From positions 395,772 to 459,771 of the forward strand of contig NZ_BMDG01000002.1 in the NCBI RefSeq assembly GCF_014635665.1: a DNA stretch of 64,000 bases. The letters are read 5' to 3'. The stretch is from Isoptericola cucumis (GTDB taxonomy: Bacteria > Actinomycetota > Actinomycetes > Actinomycetales > Cellulomonadaceae). This document shows positions 7,837-17,110 of this stretch, in pieces. How positions within the stretch are numbered: the first letter of the stretch is position 1; each line of letters begins with the position of its first letter. The position numbers and the translations under genes were made by a program. The notes beneath the pieces are model-generated. The model had not been told where the DNA came from. It did not search any database and saw only the letters and a program-made list of their open reading frames with translations.

Positions 7837-10800
7837 ATGCACGACACCACCGTCCGCACCACCATGCGTCTCGAGCGCTTCGTCCGTGACTGGTTGGAGG
7901 GCGCCGTCCACCGCGACCGCCGCCCGCTCGAGGTCGCCTCGTGGACCGTCGGCGGCGAGCCGGTGCCGTTCGCCGAGGCGGCGCGGGCCACGTACGAGCC
8001 GCACGCGATCGGGGCGCCGTGGGGCCGCCCGTGGGACACGGTGTGGTTCCGCGTCACGGGTGAGGTGCCGCCCGAGTGGCGGCCCGGCTCGGCCCCGGCC
8101 GGCACGCGGGCGGAGCTCGTCGTGGACCTCGGGTTCACGGGCGCCGGTCCCGGCTTCCAGGCGGAGGGCACCGCGTGGACCACCGACGGGCGGATCATCA
8201 AGGCCGTCGAGCCCCGCAACCAGCACGTGCCGCTGGCGCCGGGCGGGGCGCTGGGCGCCGACGGGACGGTCGACCTGTTCGTCGAGGCGGCCGCCAACCC
8301 CGACGTCCCCAACGGGGCCTGGACCCGCCCCACCCCCATGGGTGCCTGGGACACGGCCGGCGACGCCCCGATCTACTCGCTGCGCACGATGCACGTCGCC
8401 CTCGTCGACGAGACCGTCGCCGAGCTGCTCGCCGACGTGCGCACGCTCTCGGGCCTGGTGCGCGTGCTGCCGCCGGCCAGCCCGCGCGGTGCGCAGGTGC
8501 TGCGCGCGCTGGAGGACATGCTCGACGTCGTCGACCCGGACGACATCGCGGGCACGGCGGCGGCCGGCCGCGCGGCCCTGGCCGACGCGCTCGCCGCCCC
8601 CGCGACGCCGAGCGCGCACCGCGTGCACGCCGTCGGGCACGCCCACATCGACTCCGCGTGGCTGTGGCCGACGCGTGAGACGGTGCGCAAGTGCGCCCGC
8701 ACGTTCTCCAACGTGCTGTCCCTGATGGACGAGGACCCGGACGTGCGGTTCGCCTGCTCGTCGGCGCAGCAGTACGCCTGGGTGCAGGAGCACTACCCGG
8801 AGCTGTTCGAGCGGATCCGGGAGCGCGTGCGCGAGGGGCGGTTCGTGCCGGTCGGCGGCATGTGGGTCGAGTCGGACACGAACCTGCCGGGCTCCGAGGC
8901 GCTCGCGCGCCAGCTCGTGGCGGGCAAGCGCTACTTCATCGACGAGCTGGGCGTGGAGCCGCGCGAGGTGTGGCTGCCGGACTCGTTCGGGTACACCGCC
9001 GCGATGCCGCAGCTCGCCCGGCTGGCGGGCAGCGAGAACTTCCTCACCCAGAAGATCTCGTGGAACGACACCAACACGATGCCGCACCACACGTTCTGGT
9101 GGGAGGGCATCGACGGCAGCCGCGTCTTCACGCACTTCCCGCCCGTCGACACGTACAACTCCGACCTGAGCGCCGAGGAGCTGGAGCGCGCCGAGCGGCA
9201 GTACGCCGAGAAGGGCCGCGCGAACACGTCGCTCGCGCCGTTCGGGTACGGCGACGGCGGCGGCGGCCCGACGCGCGAGATGGTCGCCCAGGCCCGGCGG
9301 ACGGCGGACCTCGAGGGTTCGCCGCGCGTCGAGCTGTCCGACTCGCAGTCGTTCTTCGACGCGGCACGCGCCGAGTACGCCGCGCCGCCCACCTGGGTCG
9401 GGGAGATGTACCTCGAGTACCACCGCGGCACCTACACGTCGCAGGCGCGCACCAAGCGCGGCAACCGGCGCAGCGAGCACCTGCTGCGCGAGGCCGAGCT
9501 GTGGGCGACGACCGCGGCGGTGCGCTGCGGCACGCCGTACCCGGCCGAGCGGCTGCAGCGGATCTGGCGCACCGTGCTGCTCCAGCAGTTCCACGACATC
9601 CTGCCCGGGTCGTCGATCGCCTGGGTGCACCGCGAGGCCGAGCGGAACTACGCCGAGGTGGCGCGGGAGCTCGAGGAGATCGTCGCCACCTCGCTGCGCG
9701 CGCTGGTCGGCGACGGCGACGCCACGGTCGCCGTCAACTCCGCGCCGTTCGCGCGCGACGGCGTCACCGGCGTGGGCGCGCGCGTGCTCGACGGGCCGCG
9801 CCGCGGGACCACCGTGGCCCCCGTGCCGGCCGCCACCGGCCCCGGCGACGGCTGGGTGCTGGAGAACGACGTCGTCCGCGTCGTCGTCGACGCCTCGGGG
9901 CACGTCGTCTCCGCCGTGGACCGCGCCACCGGGCGCGAGGCGGTCCTGCCCGGCGCGCGGGCGAACCTGCTGCAGCTGCACCGCGACATCCCCAACGAGT
10001 GGGAGGCGTGGGACATCGACGAGCACCACCGGCGGACCACGACCGACCTGGACGCGGCGGCGAAGGTCGAGGTCGTCGACGGGCCCGCGGGCCCGTCGCT
10101 GCGGGTGCTCCGCGAGTTCGGGTCGTCGCGGGTGGAGCAGGACCTCGAGCTGCCCACGGACGGCCGGGCGCTGCGCATCACGACCCGCGTCGACTGGCAC
10201 GAGCGCCAGAAGCTGCTCAAGCTGGCGTTCCCGCTCGACGTGCGCGCCGAGCGCGCGACGTCCGAGATCCAGTTCGGGCACGTGCACCGGCCCACGCACG
10301 TCAACACGTCGTGGGACCACGCGCGGTTCGAGACGGTCGCGCACCGCTGGGTGCACGTCGCCGAGCCGGGCTTCGGCGTCGCCGTCACGAACGACTCGAC
10401 GTACGGGCACGACATCACCGCCACGCGGGTCGACGACGGCCGGGACGGTCGTGACTCCGCCACCGGCACGACCGTGCGCCTGTCGCTGCTGCGGGCCCCG
10501 ATGTTCCCGGACCCCGACGCCGACCAGGGCGAGCACGAGCTGCGCTGCGAGCTCGTCGTCGGCGCCGGCATCGACGACGCCATCCGGCACGGCTACGCGC
10601 TCAACCTGCCCGAGCGGGTCGTGACGGGGGAGCGCGGCGTCGAGCCGCTGGTGACGGTCGACGACGACGCCGTCGTGGTCGAGGCCGTGAAGCTGGCCGA
10701 GGACGGCAGCGGCGACGTCGTGCTGCGCCTGTACGAGAGCCGGGGCGGCCGGGCGCGGGCGCGGGTGGCGCTGGGCTTCGCCCACGGCGACGTCGAGGTC

Positions 10801-10905
10801 ACCGACCTGCTGGAGCGCCCCGTCGGCGCGGCCGAGCGTGACGGCGACGACGTCGTCGTGGACCTCACCGGGTTCCAGGTCCTCACGCTGCGCGTCCGCC
10901 GCTGA
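7837..10905 (+). CDS. Alpha-mannosidase, glycoside hydrolase family 38
   Basis: A 1022-residue retaining alpha-mannosidase, in the size range of bacterial GH38 enzymes and without signal peptide, so cytoplasmic. It has an N-terminal beta-domain, then the metal-binding start of the catalytic domain HAHIDSAWLWP (His268, His270, Asp272) and the nucleophile in WLPDSFGYTAAMPQL (Asp382). The later HDILPGSSIAWVH supplies further active-site residues, followed by a long C-terminal beta-sandwich region. ATG 7837 is preferred because AGGAG lies about 9 nt upstream; an internal ATG at 7864 is the alternative. Next to the importer and GH76, it probably trims imported manno-oligosaccharides to mannose. 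Confidence 0.95.
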   Translation: MHDTTVRTTMRLERFVRDWLEGAVHRDRRPLEVASWTVGGEPVPFAEAARATYEPHAIGAPWGRPWDTVWFRVTGEVPPEWRPGSAPAGTRAELVVDLGFTGAGPGFQAEGTAWTTDGRIIKAVEPRNQHVPLAPGGALGADGTVDLFVEAAANPDVPNGAWTRPTPMGAWDTAGDAPIYSLRTMHVALVDETVAELLADVRTLSGLVRVLPPASPRGAQVLRALEDMLDVVDPDDIAGTAAAGRAALADALAAPATPSAHRVHAVGHAHIDSAWLWPTRETVRKCARTFSNVLSLMDEDPDVRFACSSAQQYAWVQEHYPELFERIRERVREGRFVPVGGMWVESDTNLPGSEALARQLVAGKRYFIDELGVEPREVWLPDSFGYTAAMPQLARLAGSENFLTQKISWNDTNTMPHHTFWWEGIDGSRVFTHFPPVDTYNSDLSAEELERAERQYAEKGRANTSLAPFGYGDGGGGPTREMVAQARRTADLEGSPRVELSDSQSFFDAARAEYAAPPTWVGEMYLEYHRGTYTSQARTKRGNRRSEHLLREAELWATTAAVRCGTPYPAERLQRIWRTVLLQQFHDILPGSSIAWVHREAERNYAEVARELEEIVATSLRALVGDGDATVAVNSAPFARDGVTGVGARVLDGPRRGTTVAPVPAATGPGDGWVLENDVVRVVVDASGHVVSAVDRATGREAVLPGARANLLQLHRDIPNEWEAWDIDEHHRRTTTDLDAAAKVEVVDGPAGPSLRVLREFGSSRVEQDLELPTDGRALRITTRVDWHERQKLLKLAFPLDVRAERATSEIQFGHVHRPTHVNTSWDHARFETVAHRWVHVAEPGFGVAVTNDSTYGHDITATRVDDGRDGRDSATGTTVRLSLLRAPMFPDPDADQGEHELRCELVVGAGIDDAIRHGYALNLPERVVTGERGVEPLVTVDDDAVVVEAVKLAEDGSGDVVLRLYESRGGRARARVALGFAHGDVEVTDLLERPVGAAERDGDDVVVDLTGFQVLTLRVRR

Positions 10906-10924
10906 CCGAACCCCTTCCAGCACC

Positions 10925-10992
10925 GGATCCGTGCCGCCGTCCGACCGGGCGGCGGCACGGGTCCCGTGCTCGGAGGTGACACGACCGAGCAC
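10925..10992. terminator. Two tandem hairpins between the GH38 and GH76 genes
   Basis: Hairpin 1 has arms 10929-10939 and 10950-10960 (CCGTGCCGCCG/CGGCGGCACGG), extendable outward to 10925/10964 with one G·T pair. Hairpin 2 pairs GTGCTCGG (10966-10973) with CCGAGCAC (10985-10992). There is no U-tract. They could attenuate or stabilise transcripts between the two genes; an AAGGAG site for the GH76 gene follows at 11004. Confidence 0.5.
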
Positions 10993-11015
10993 CACCCCGA
11001 GCGAAGGAGAGAACG

Positions 11016-12209
11016 ATGAGGTTCACCCGAGTCATCGGTACGGTCGCCGCGCTGGCGTGCGTGGCGGGGGCCGCGGCGCCCGCGTCGGCGCAGGTCGAGC
11101 CGCGGGGCGGTGACGGGCGCGAGACGTCGCAGCGGACGCAGGTGCAGCGCGCCGTCGCCGGCTACGAGGCGATGCAGGAGCACCTGTACGTCGACGACGG
11201 GTCGGGGCTCTACCGCGAGCGCTACCCGTCGGGTGCCGACGACCGGCCGTACTCGTACGAGTGGCCGTTCTCCCAGGCGCACGTCGCGACGCTCGACCTC
11301 ACGGGGATGCCCGGGCGCACGGGCCGGGAGTTCGTCGACGACCTCGCCGACCGGTCGGTGGGCCAGGAGCGGTTCTGGAACTCCGACGGCGGCACGACGG
11401 GCCTGCCGGCGTACGACTCGTACGCGCGCGCCCCGTACGGCGACGGCGGCGACATCTTCTACGACGACAACGAGTGGGTCGCGCTCGCCAAGGTGCAGCA
11501 GCACCTCGCCACGGGCGACGCGGCGGCGCTCGAGCGGGCCCGCGAGATCTTCGAGCTCGTCGTCTCCGGCTGGGACACCGACCCGAGCCACCCGGCGCCG
11601 GGCGGCGTCTTCTGGACGCAGGCCGAGTGGAGCACCGACCGCAACACGGTCTCCACGATGCCGGGCGCCCAGCTCGCGACGCGGCTGTACATGATCACCG
11701 GGGAGGAGCGGTACCTGCGCTGGGCCGAGCGGATGGTCGAGTGGACCGACGAGCACCTGCTGGCGCCCAACGGCCTGTACTGGGACAACATCAAGCTCGA
11801 CGGGTCGATCGACCGGACGCAGTGGTCGTACAACCAGGGCGTGCCGGTCGGCACGTTCACGCTGCTGTACGAGGCGACGGGCGAGGAGCGCTACCTCGCC
11901 AAGGCGGAGGCGGTCGCGGAGGCGTCGTACCGGTTCTACGTCACCGAGGAGCGGCTGGCCGGCCAGCCGATGTTCTTCAACTCGATCTGGTTCAAGAACC
12001 TCCTGCTGCTGGAGTCGGTGACCGGCACCACGACCTACCGGCAGGCGATGGCGGACTACGCCGACCGGCAGTGGCGCGAGGCCCGCGACCCCGCCACCGG
12101 CCTCTTCAACGCCGGCGACGAGCACACGGAGCTCCTGGAGCAGGCGGCGATGGTGCAGATCTATGCCACCCTCGCCTGGCCGCGGGACAGGGCGTCGATC
12201 CTGTACTGA
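11016..12209 (+). CDS. Secreted endo-alpha-1,6-mannanase-like enzyme, glycoside hydrolase family 76
   Basis: 397 residues. A Sec signal peptide (basic MRFTR, hydrophobic core, APASA-Q cleavage near residue 25) directs export. The (alpha/alpha)6-barrel shows the GH76 catalytic Asp pair in GDIFYDDNEWVALA (Asp150-Asp151) and the downstream WTQAEWSTDRNT and WSYNQGVPVGT segments. GH76 enzymes cut the alpha-1,6-mannan backbone of yeast mannan or mycobacterial-type lipomannans. Placed last in the transporter–GH38 cluster, it probably releases oligosaccharides outside the cell for the importer. The end of the gene is duplicated (see the 24-bp repeat). An AGE-type epimerase is the main fold alternative, but the signal peptide and DDNEW favour GH76. 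Confidence 0.85.
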   Translation: MRFTRVIGTVAALACVAGAAAPASAQVEPRGGDGRETSQRTQVQRAVAGYEAMQEHLYVDDGSGLYRERYPSGADDRPYSYEWPFSQAHVATLDLTGMPGRTGREFVDDLADRSVGQERFWNSDGGTTGLPAYDSYARAPYGDGGDIFYDDNEWVALAKVQQHLATGDAAALERAREIFELVVSGWDTDPSHPAPGGVFWTQAEWSTDRNTVSTMPGAQLATRLYMITGEERYLRWAERMVEWTDEHLLAPNGLYWDNIKLDGSIDRTQWSYNQGVPVGTFTLLYEATGEERYLAKAEAVAEASYRFYVTEERLAGQPMFFNSIWFKNLLLLESVTGTTTYRQAMADYADRQWREARDPATGLFNAGDEHTELLEQAAMVQIYATLAWPRDRASILY

Positions 12210-12236
12210 CGCAGGGCGTCGATCCTGAACTGACGG
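12189..12236 (+). repeat. 24-bp tandem duplication across the GH76 stop codon
   Basis: Bases 12189-12212 and 12213-12236 are two copies of a unit beginning AGGGCGTCGATCCTG that differ at two positions. The first copy contains the GH76 TGA (12207-12209); the second, still in frame because the unit is 24 bp, carries a second TGA, a backup stop. Confidence 0.85.
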
Positions 12237-12242
12237 CGCCAC

Positions 12243-12254
12243 TACCCTCGTGGG
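12243..12254 (+). promoter_or_regulatory. Leaderless-type -10 box for the ABC-F gene
   Basis: TACCCT (12243-12248) is followed by 6 nt and then the GTG start at 12255. No ribosome-binding site is present, consistent with transcription starting on the start codon. Confidence 0.5.
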
Positions 12255-14140
<1,886 letters not shown>

Positions 14141-14144
<4 letters not shown>

Positions 14145-14608
14145 ACGACCGGACGGGCGAGGGGGTGCTCGACGACGTCGACCGCGTGCTCGTCGCGACG
14201 CTCCGGGAGGACGGCCGGGCGACGCTCGGGGCGCTCGCGGCGGCGTCGGGGCTGTCGCAGTCGGCGGTCCAGGCGCGGGTGCGCAAGCTCGAGGCGCGGG
14301 GCGTGATCACCGGCTACCGGGCCGTCGTCGACCCGGAGGCGGTGGGGCTGCCGATCGCGGCGTACGTGGAGATCACCCCGCTGGACCAGTCGCAGGCGGA
14401 CGACGCGCCCGAGCGGCTGCGCGACGTGCCGGGCATCGAGGCGTGCTGGTCGGTGGCGGGCGCGGCCAACTACCTGCTGCTGGTGCGGGTGCCCTCGCCG
14501 AGCGCGCTGGAGGACCTGCTCGGCCGGATCCGGCGGGAGGCGAGCGTCTCGACGCGGTCGACGATCGTGCTGCGCACGTACTTCGAGGGGCGTCCGGTCA
14601 CCCCCTGA
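14141..14608 (+). CDS. Lrp/AsnC-family transcriptional regulator (LrpA-like)
   Basis: A 155-residue feast/famine regulator. The N-terminal helix-turn-helix is LGALAAASGLSQSAVQARVRKLEARGVI (about 31-58), followed by the RAM effector-binding domain with GIEACWSVAGAANYLLLVRV. ATG 14141 overlaps the ABC-F stop (ATGA). It lies directly upstream of lat, the arrangement known from mycobacteria where an Lrp regulator neighbours lysine epsilon-aminotransferase. The inverted repeat at 14615-14649 in the 58-bp gap is the probable binding site. Amino-acid sensing (lysine) is inference. Confidence 0.92.
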
Positions 14609-14614
14609 CAGGAC

Positions 14615-14649
14615 GATCTCCGGTCAACCTCTGGTTGAACCGGAGAATC
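14615..14649. promoter_or_regulatory. Inverted repeat between lrp and lat, probable Lrp operator
   Basis: The left arm (14615-14629, GATCTCCGGTCAACC) and right arm (14633-14649, GGTTGAACCGGAGAATC) are complementary around a TCT loop. The right arm carries two extra single A bases. The element ends 5 nt before the lat -10 box. It could also form a terminator hairpin for lrp, but the DNA-level symmetry next to a promoter favours an operator. Confidence 0.55.
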
Positions 14650-14654
14650 TCCCC

Positions 14655-14666
14655 TACGGTCGGGAT
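14655..14666 (+). promoter_or_regulatory. Leaderless-type -10 box for lat
   Basis: TACGGT (14655-14660) is followed by exactly 6 nt before ATG 14667, and no Shine-Dalgarno sequence is seen. TTGAAC at 14635-14640 could serve as -35 but gives a short 14-nt spacer, so the -35 assignment is weak. Confidence 0.45.
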
Positions 14667-16028
14667 ATGACCGAGACAATCTCTCAGCGCACAGCCCCCA
14701 GCGTCGGCGGCTCGATCGAGGCCACCGCCGTCCTCGAGTCGCTGCGCGAGCACCTGCTCGTCGACGGCTTCGACCTCGTCCTCGACCTCGACCGCTCGCA
14801 CGGGTCGACGCTCGTCGACGCGCGCGACGGCCGCGAGTGGACGGACCTGTTCACCTTCTTCGCGTCCAACCCGCTGGGCATGAACCACCCCGCCCTGTCC
14901 CGCGACCCCGTGTTCCGCGAGGACCTGACCCGCGCCGCCATCAACAAGCCCTCCAACTCCGACGTCTACACCGCCGAGATGGCGCGCTTCGTCGCCACGT
15001 TCGCCCGCGTGCTCGGCGACCCCGCCCTGCCGCACCTGTTCTTCGTCGACGGCGGCGCGCTCGCCGTCGAGAACGCGCTCAAGGTCGCGTTCGACTGGAA
15101 GTCGCGGCACAACGAGGCGAACGGCCGCTCGGGGGAGCTCGGCACCAAGGTGCTGCACCTGCAGCACGCGTTCCACGGGCGGTCCGGCTACACGATGTCG
15201 CTGACGAACACCGAGCCGGGCAAGGTCGCCCGGTTCCCCAAGTTCGACTGGCCCCGCATCACCTCGCCCTATCCCGGTCACGACGCCGACGGCGCGCCCC
15301 GCGACGTCGAGGCCCTCGAGGCCCGCGCGCTGGCCGAGGCGCGCGCGGCGTTCGAGGCGCACCCGCACGACATCGCCTGCTTCGTCGCCGAGCCGATCCA
15401 GGGCGAGGGCGGCGACCACCACCTGCGGCCCGAGTTCCTGCAGGCCATGCAGGCCCTGTGCCACTCCCGCGACGCGCTGTTCGTGCTCGACGAGGTGCAG
15501 ACCGGCACCGGGTTCACCGGCACCGCGTGGGCCTACCAGCAGCTCGGCGTGCAGCCCGACGTCGTCGCGTTCGGCAAGAAGGCACAGGTGTGCGGCCTCA
15601 TGGCCGGCGGCCGCGTGGACGAGGTCGGCGACAACGTGTTCCACGTCTCCTCGCGCATCAACTCCACGTGGGGCGGCAACCTCGCCGACATGGTGCGCTC
15701 GCGGCGCATCCTCGAGGTGTACGAGGCGGAAGGCCTGATCGAGCGGGCCGCGCGCGTCGGTGCCGGACTGCTGGAGCGGCTGGAGAAGCTCGCCGCCGCG
15801 CACCCCGGGACCGTCACCGACCCGCGCGGGCGCGGGCTCATGTGCGCGGTGTCGCTGCCGTCGCGCGCCGTGCGCGACGCCGTCCTCGCCGGCCTGCACG
15901 CCGAGCACTTCCTGATCCTCGGCTGCGGCGAGCGGTCGGTGCGGTTCCGCCCGGCGATGACGGTCGAGGAGCCGGTGCTCGACGCCGCCGTCGAGGCGCT
16001 CGACCGGGTGGTGGCGCGGGTCGTGTGA
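14667..16028 (+). CDS. lat: L-lysine 6-transaminase (lysine epsilon-aminotransferase)
   Basis: A 453-residue PLP-dependent class-III aminotransferase that moves the epsilon-amino group of lysine to 2-oxoglutarate, giving aminoadipate semialdehyde/piperideine carboxylate. Features diagnostic of LAT rather than generic ornithine aminotransferases are AFGKKAQVCGLMAGG (the first Lys of the pair is the likely Schiff-base residue), HVSSRINSTWGGNLADMVR, and the N-terminal DLVLDLDRSHGSTLVDARDG. The FVLDEVQTG segment supplies the Asp that pairs with the PLP nitrogen. It sits next to an Lrp-type regulator, as in mycobacteria, where LAT is a persistence/stationary-phase gene. Here it may serve lysine catabolism or osmolyte supply. 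Confidence 0.95.
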   Translation: MTETISQRTAPSVGGSIEATAVLESLREHLLVDGFDLVLDLDRSHGSTLVDARDGREWTDLFTFFASNPLGMNHPALSRDPVFREDLTRAAINKPSNSDVYTAEMARFVATFARVLGDPALPHLFFVDGGALAVENALKVAFDWKSRHNEANGRSGELGTKVLHLQHAFHGRSGYTMSLTNTEPGKVARFPKFDWPRITSPYPGHDADGAPRDVEALEARALAEARAAFEAHPHDIACFVAEPIQGEGGDHHLRPEFLQAMQALCHSRDALFVLDEVQTGTGFTGTAWAYQQLGVQPDVVAFGKKAQVCGLMAGGRVDEVGDNVFHVSSRINSTWGGNLADMVRSRRILEVYEAEGLIERAARVGAGLLERLEKLAAAHPGTVTDPRGRGLMCAVSLPSRAVRDAVLAGLHAEHFLILGCGERSVRFRPAMTVEEPVLDAAVEALDRVVARVV

Positions 16029-16033
16029 GTTCT

Positions 16034-16080
16034 GGCCGAAACCTCCGGCGCGGCCGAAACCTCGGCGAGGGTTGACGGCC
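16034..16080. repeat. Short direct repeats after lat
   Basis: GGCCGAAACCTC occurs twice (16034-16045 and 16052-16063), followed by an imperfect inverted copy at 16067-16080 that could fold into a hairpin. It lies just downstream of the lat stop and just before the long palindrome. Confidence 0.4.
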
Positions 16081-16084
16081 AGCC

Positions 16085-16167
16085 GGGGAATCGCGCGCAC
16101 GGTCGCGTTCACGGGCGCCAGGGCGCCCTCCACTTCGGGACTTCTACGACCGTGCGCGCGATTCCCC
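16085..16167. terminator. Long nested palindrome downstream of lat
   Basis: Perfect 21-bp arms at 16085-16105 and 16147-16167 (left arm begins GGGGAATCGCGCGCACGG). They enclose a 41-nt loop that itself contains GGGCGCC-AG-GGCGCCC. There is no U-tract. The position 57 bp after the lat stop suggests a transcription end or RNA-stability structure; it could also be a REP-like element. Confidence 0.6.
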
Positions 16168-16213
16168 GCCCGGCCTTCTTCCGGCTCGCGGTCGTACGTG
16201 ACAGGCTCGGGTC

Positions 16214-16801
16214 GTGGTCAGTCATCAGGTGAGGGTGGACGAAGGTGAGCCAGGGCTGGTGGTGACCGTGCTGCCCGGTGCTGGGTACACCGCCGAGGGG
16301 CCGCTGCTCGCGCGGCCCGCCGTGGCGTTGCGGGGTGCCGGGTGGACGGTGCGGACCGTCGTCTGGGACGGGGTGTGCCGGGAACCCGACGTGGCTCGGT
16401 CTGTGTACGACGGGGTGGTCCGTGCGGGGGTCGACGCCGCTCCCGGGGCGGTGCACCTGGTGCTGGCCAAGTCGCTCGGCACGCTGGCGCTCCCGGTGGC
16501 CCTCGAGCTGGGGCTGGCGGGTGCGTGGCTGACGCCGCTGCTCACCGCCGGCCAGGCGCCCGAGGTGCGCGTCGCCGCGGCCGGGCTCGGGGAGTCCGGC
16601 GTGCCGGCGCTGCTCGTAGGCGGGACGGGTGACGGGCTGTGGGACTCCGCGCTGGCGGCGTCGTCCGGGGCGCGCGTGGTGGAGGCCGCCGGCGCCGACC
16701 ACGCCATGGAGGTGCCGGGCGACCCCGGGCGCACGGGCGAGATCCTCGCCGACGTGACGGCCGCCGTCGTCGACCTGGCACGCGTGATCGACCGCCGCTG
16801 A
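16214..16801 (+). CDS. Small alpha/beta-hydrolase-fold protein of unknown function
   Basis: 195 residues from GTG 16214. The pattern fits a minimal alpha/beta hydrolase: an early VLPGAGYTAEGPLL oxyanion-type loop, a nucleophile-like elbow LAKSLGTLA (A-K-S-L-G rather than GxSxG), a probable acid in GTGDGLWD, and a late His in AGADHAMEV. There is no signal peptide or membrane segment, so cytoplasmic. CAGGCT lies 6 nt before the start, a weak leaderless-type -10. It is flanked on both sides by long palindromes and is thus transcriptionally isolated. The substrate cannot be predicted. Confidence 0.8.
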   Translation: MVSHQVRVDEGEPGLVVTVLPGAGYTAEGPLLARPAVALRGAGWTVRTVVWDGVCREPDVARSVYDGVVRAGVDAAPGAVHLVLAKSLGTLALPVALELGLAGAWLTPLLTAGQAPEVRVAAAGLGESGVPALLVGGTGDGLWDSALAASSGARVVEAAGADHAMEVPGDPGRTGEILADVTAAVVDLARVIDRR

Positions 16802-16807
16802 CCCTGC

Positions 16808-16883
16808 GGATCCGTTCGGCAGGGGGTGCTTCCGTTCGGCACGACCGCCTGCCGAACGGACGCACGACCTGCCGAAACGATCC
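16808..16883. repeat. Fourfold symmetric 10-mer array (nested palindrome)
   Basis: CCGTTCGGCA occurs at 16812 and 16832, and its reverse complement at 16850 (exact) and 16870 (one change). The four copies are perfectly symmetric around 16845.5, with 20-bp spacing within each pair. The outer arms extend to GGATC/GATCC at 16808 and 16883. It begins 6 bp after the hydrolase stop, so it may act as a terminator; the regular 20-bp phasing would also suit a multi-site protein-binding element. Confidence 0.6.
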
Positions 16884-17110
16884 GGCGTCCGCCCGCCGCG
16901 CCGCGACACGCGGTGATCGTTACGCATCCTTAACAGTGATTTTCACCACGACAGGCCAAGATGGCGATATGTTCCACGGCAACGCCGCCGCGGGCACGAG
17001 GACGCGCCCGGGGCGACGAGCACGACGACGTGTACGACGCCAGGGACCGACGGCAGGTCGACGGCTGGGGTGACGACGCCCCGAAGCGACCACGAGGTGG
17101 GGAGTAGCCG
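16884..17110 (+). other. Upstream region of the peptide-transporter operon
   Basis: No convincing gene is seen in these 227 bases. Bases 16918-16972 are locally AT-rich, with TTAACA (16930-16935) and, 21 nt on, CAAGAT (16957-16962) or CGATAT (16965-16970) as loose -35/-10 candidates. This is the likely promoter of the operon starting at 17111, with an untranslated leader of about 140 nt and a GTGGGGAG ribosome site just before the GTG. Confidence 0.35.

Noticed and set aside
7708..10995. Very long open frames on the minus strand opposite the GH38 gene, and similar ones opposite most genes
   Set aside because: They follow from G/C bias at third codon positions; their translations are Arg/Ala/Gly-rich or low-complexity and show no family motifs, whereas the opposite strand has clear domains.
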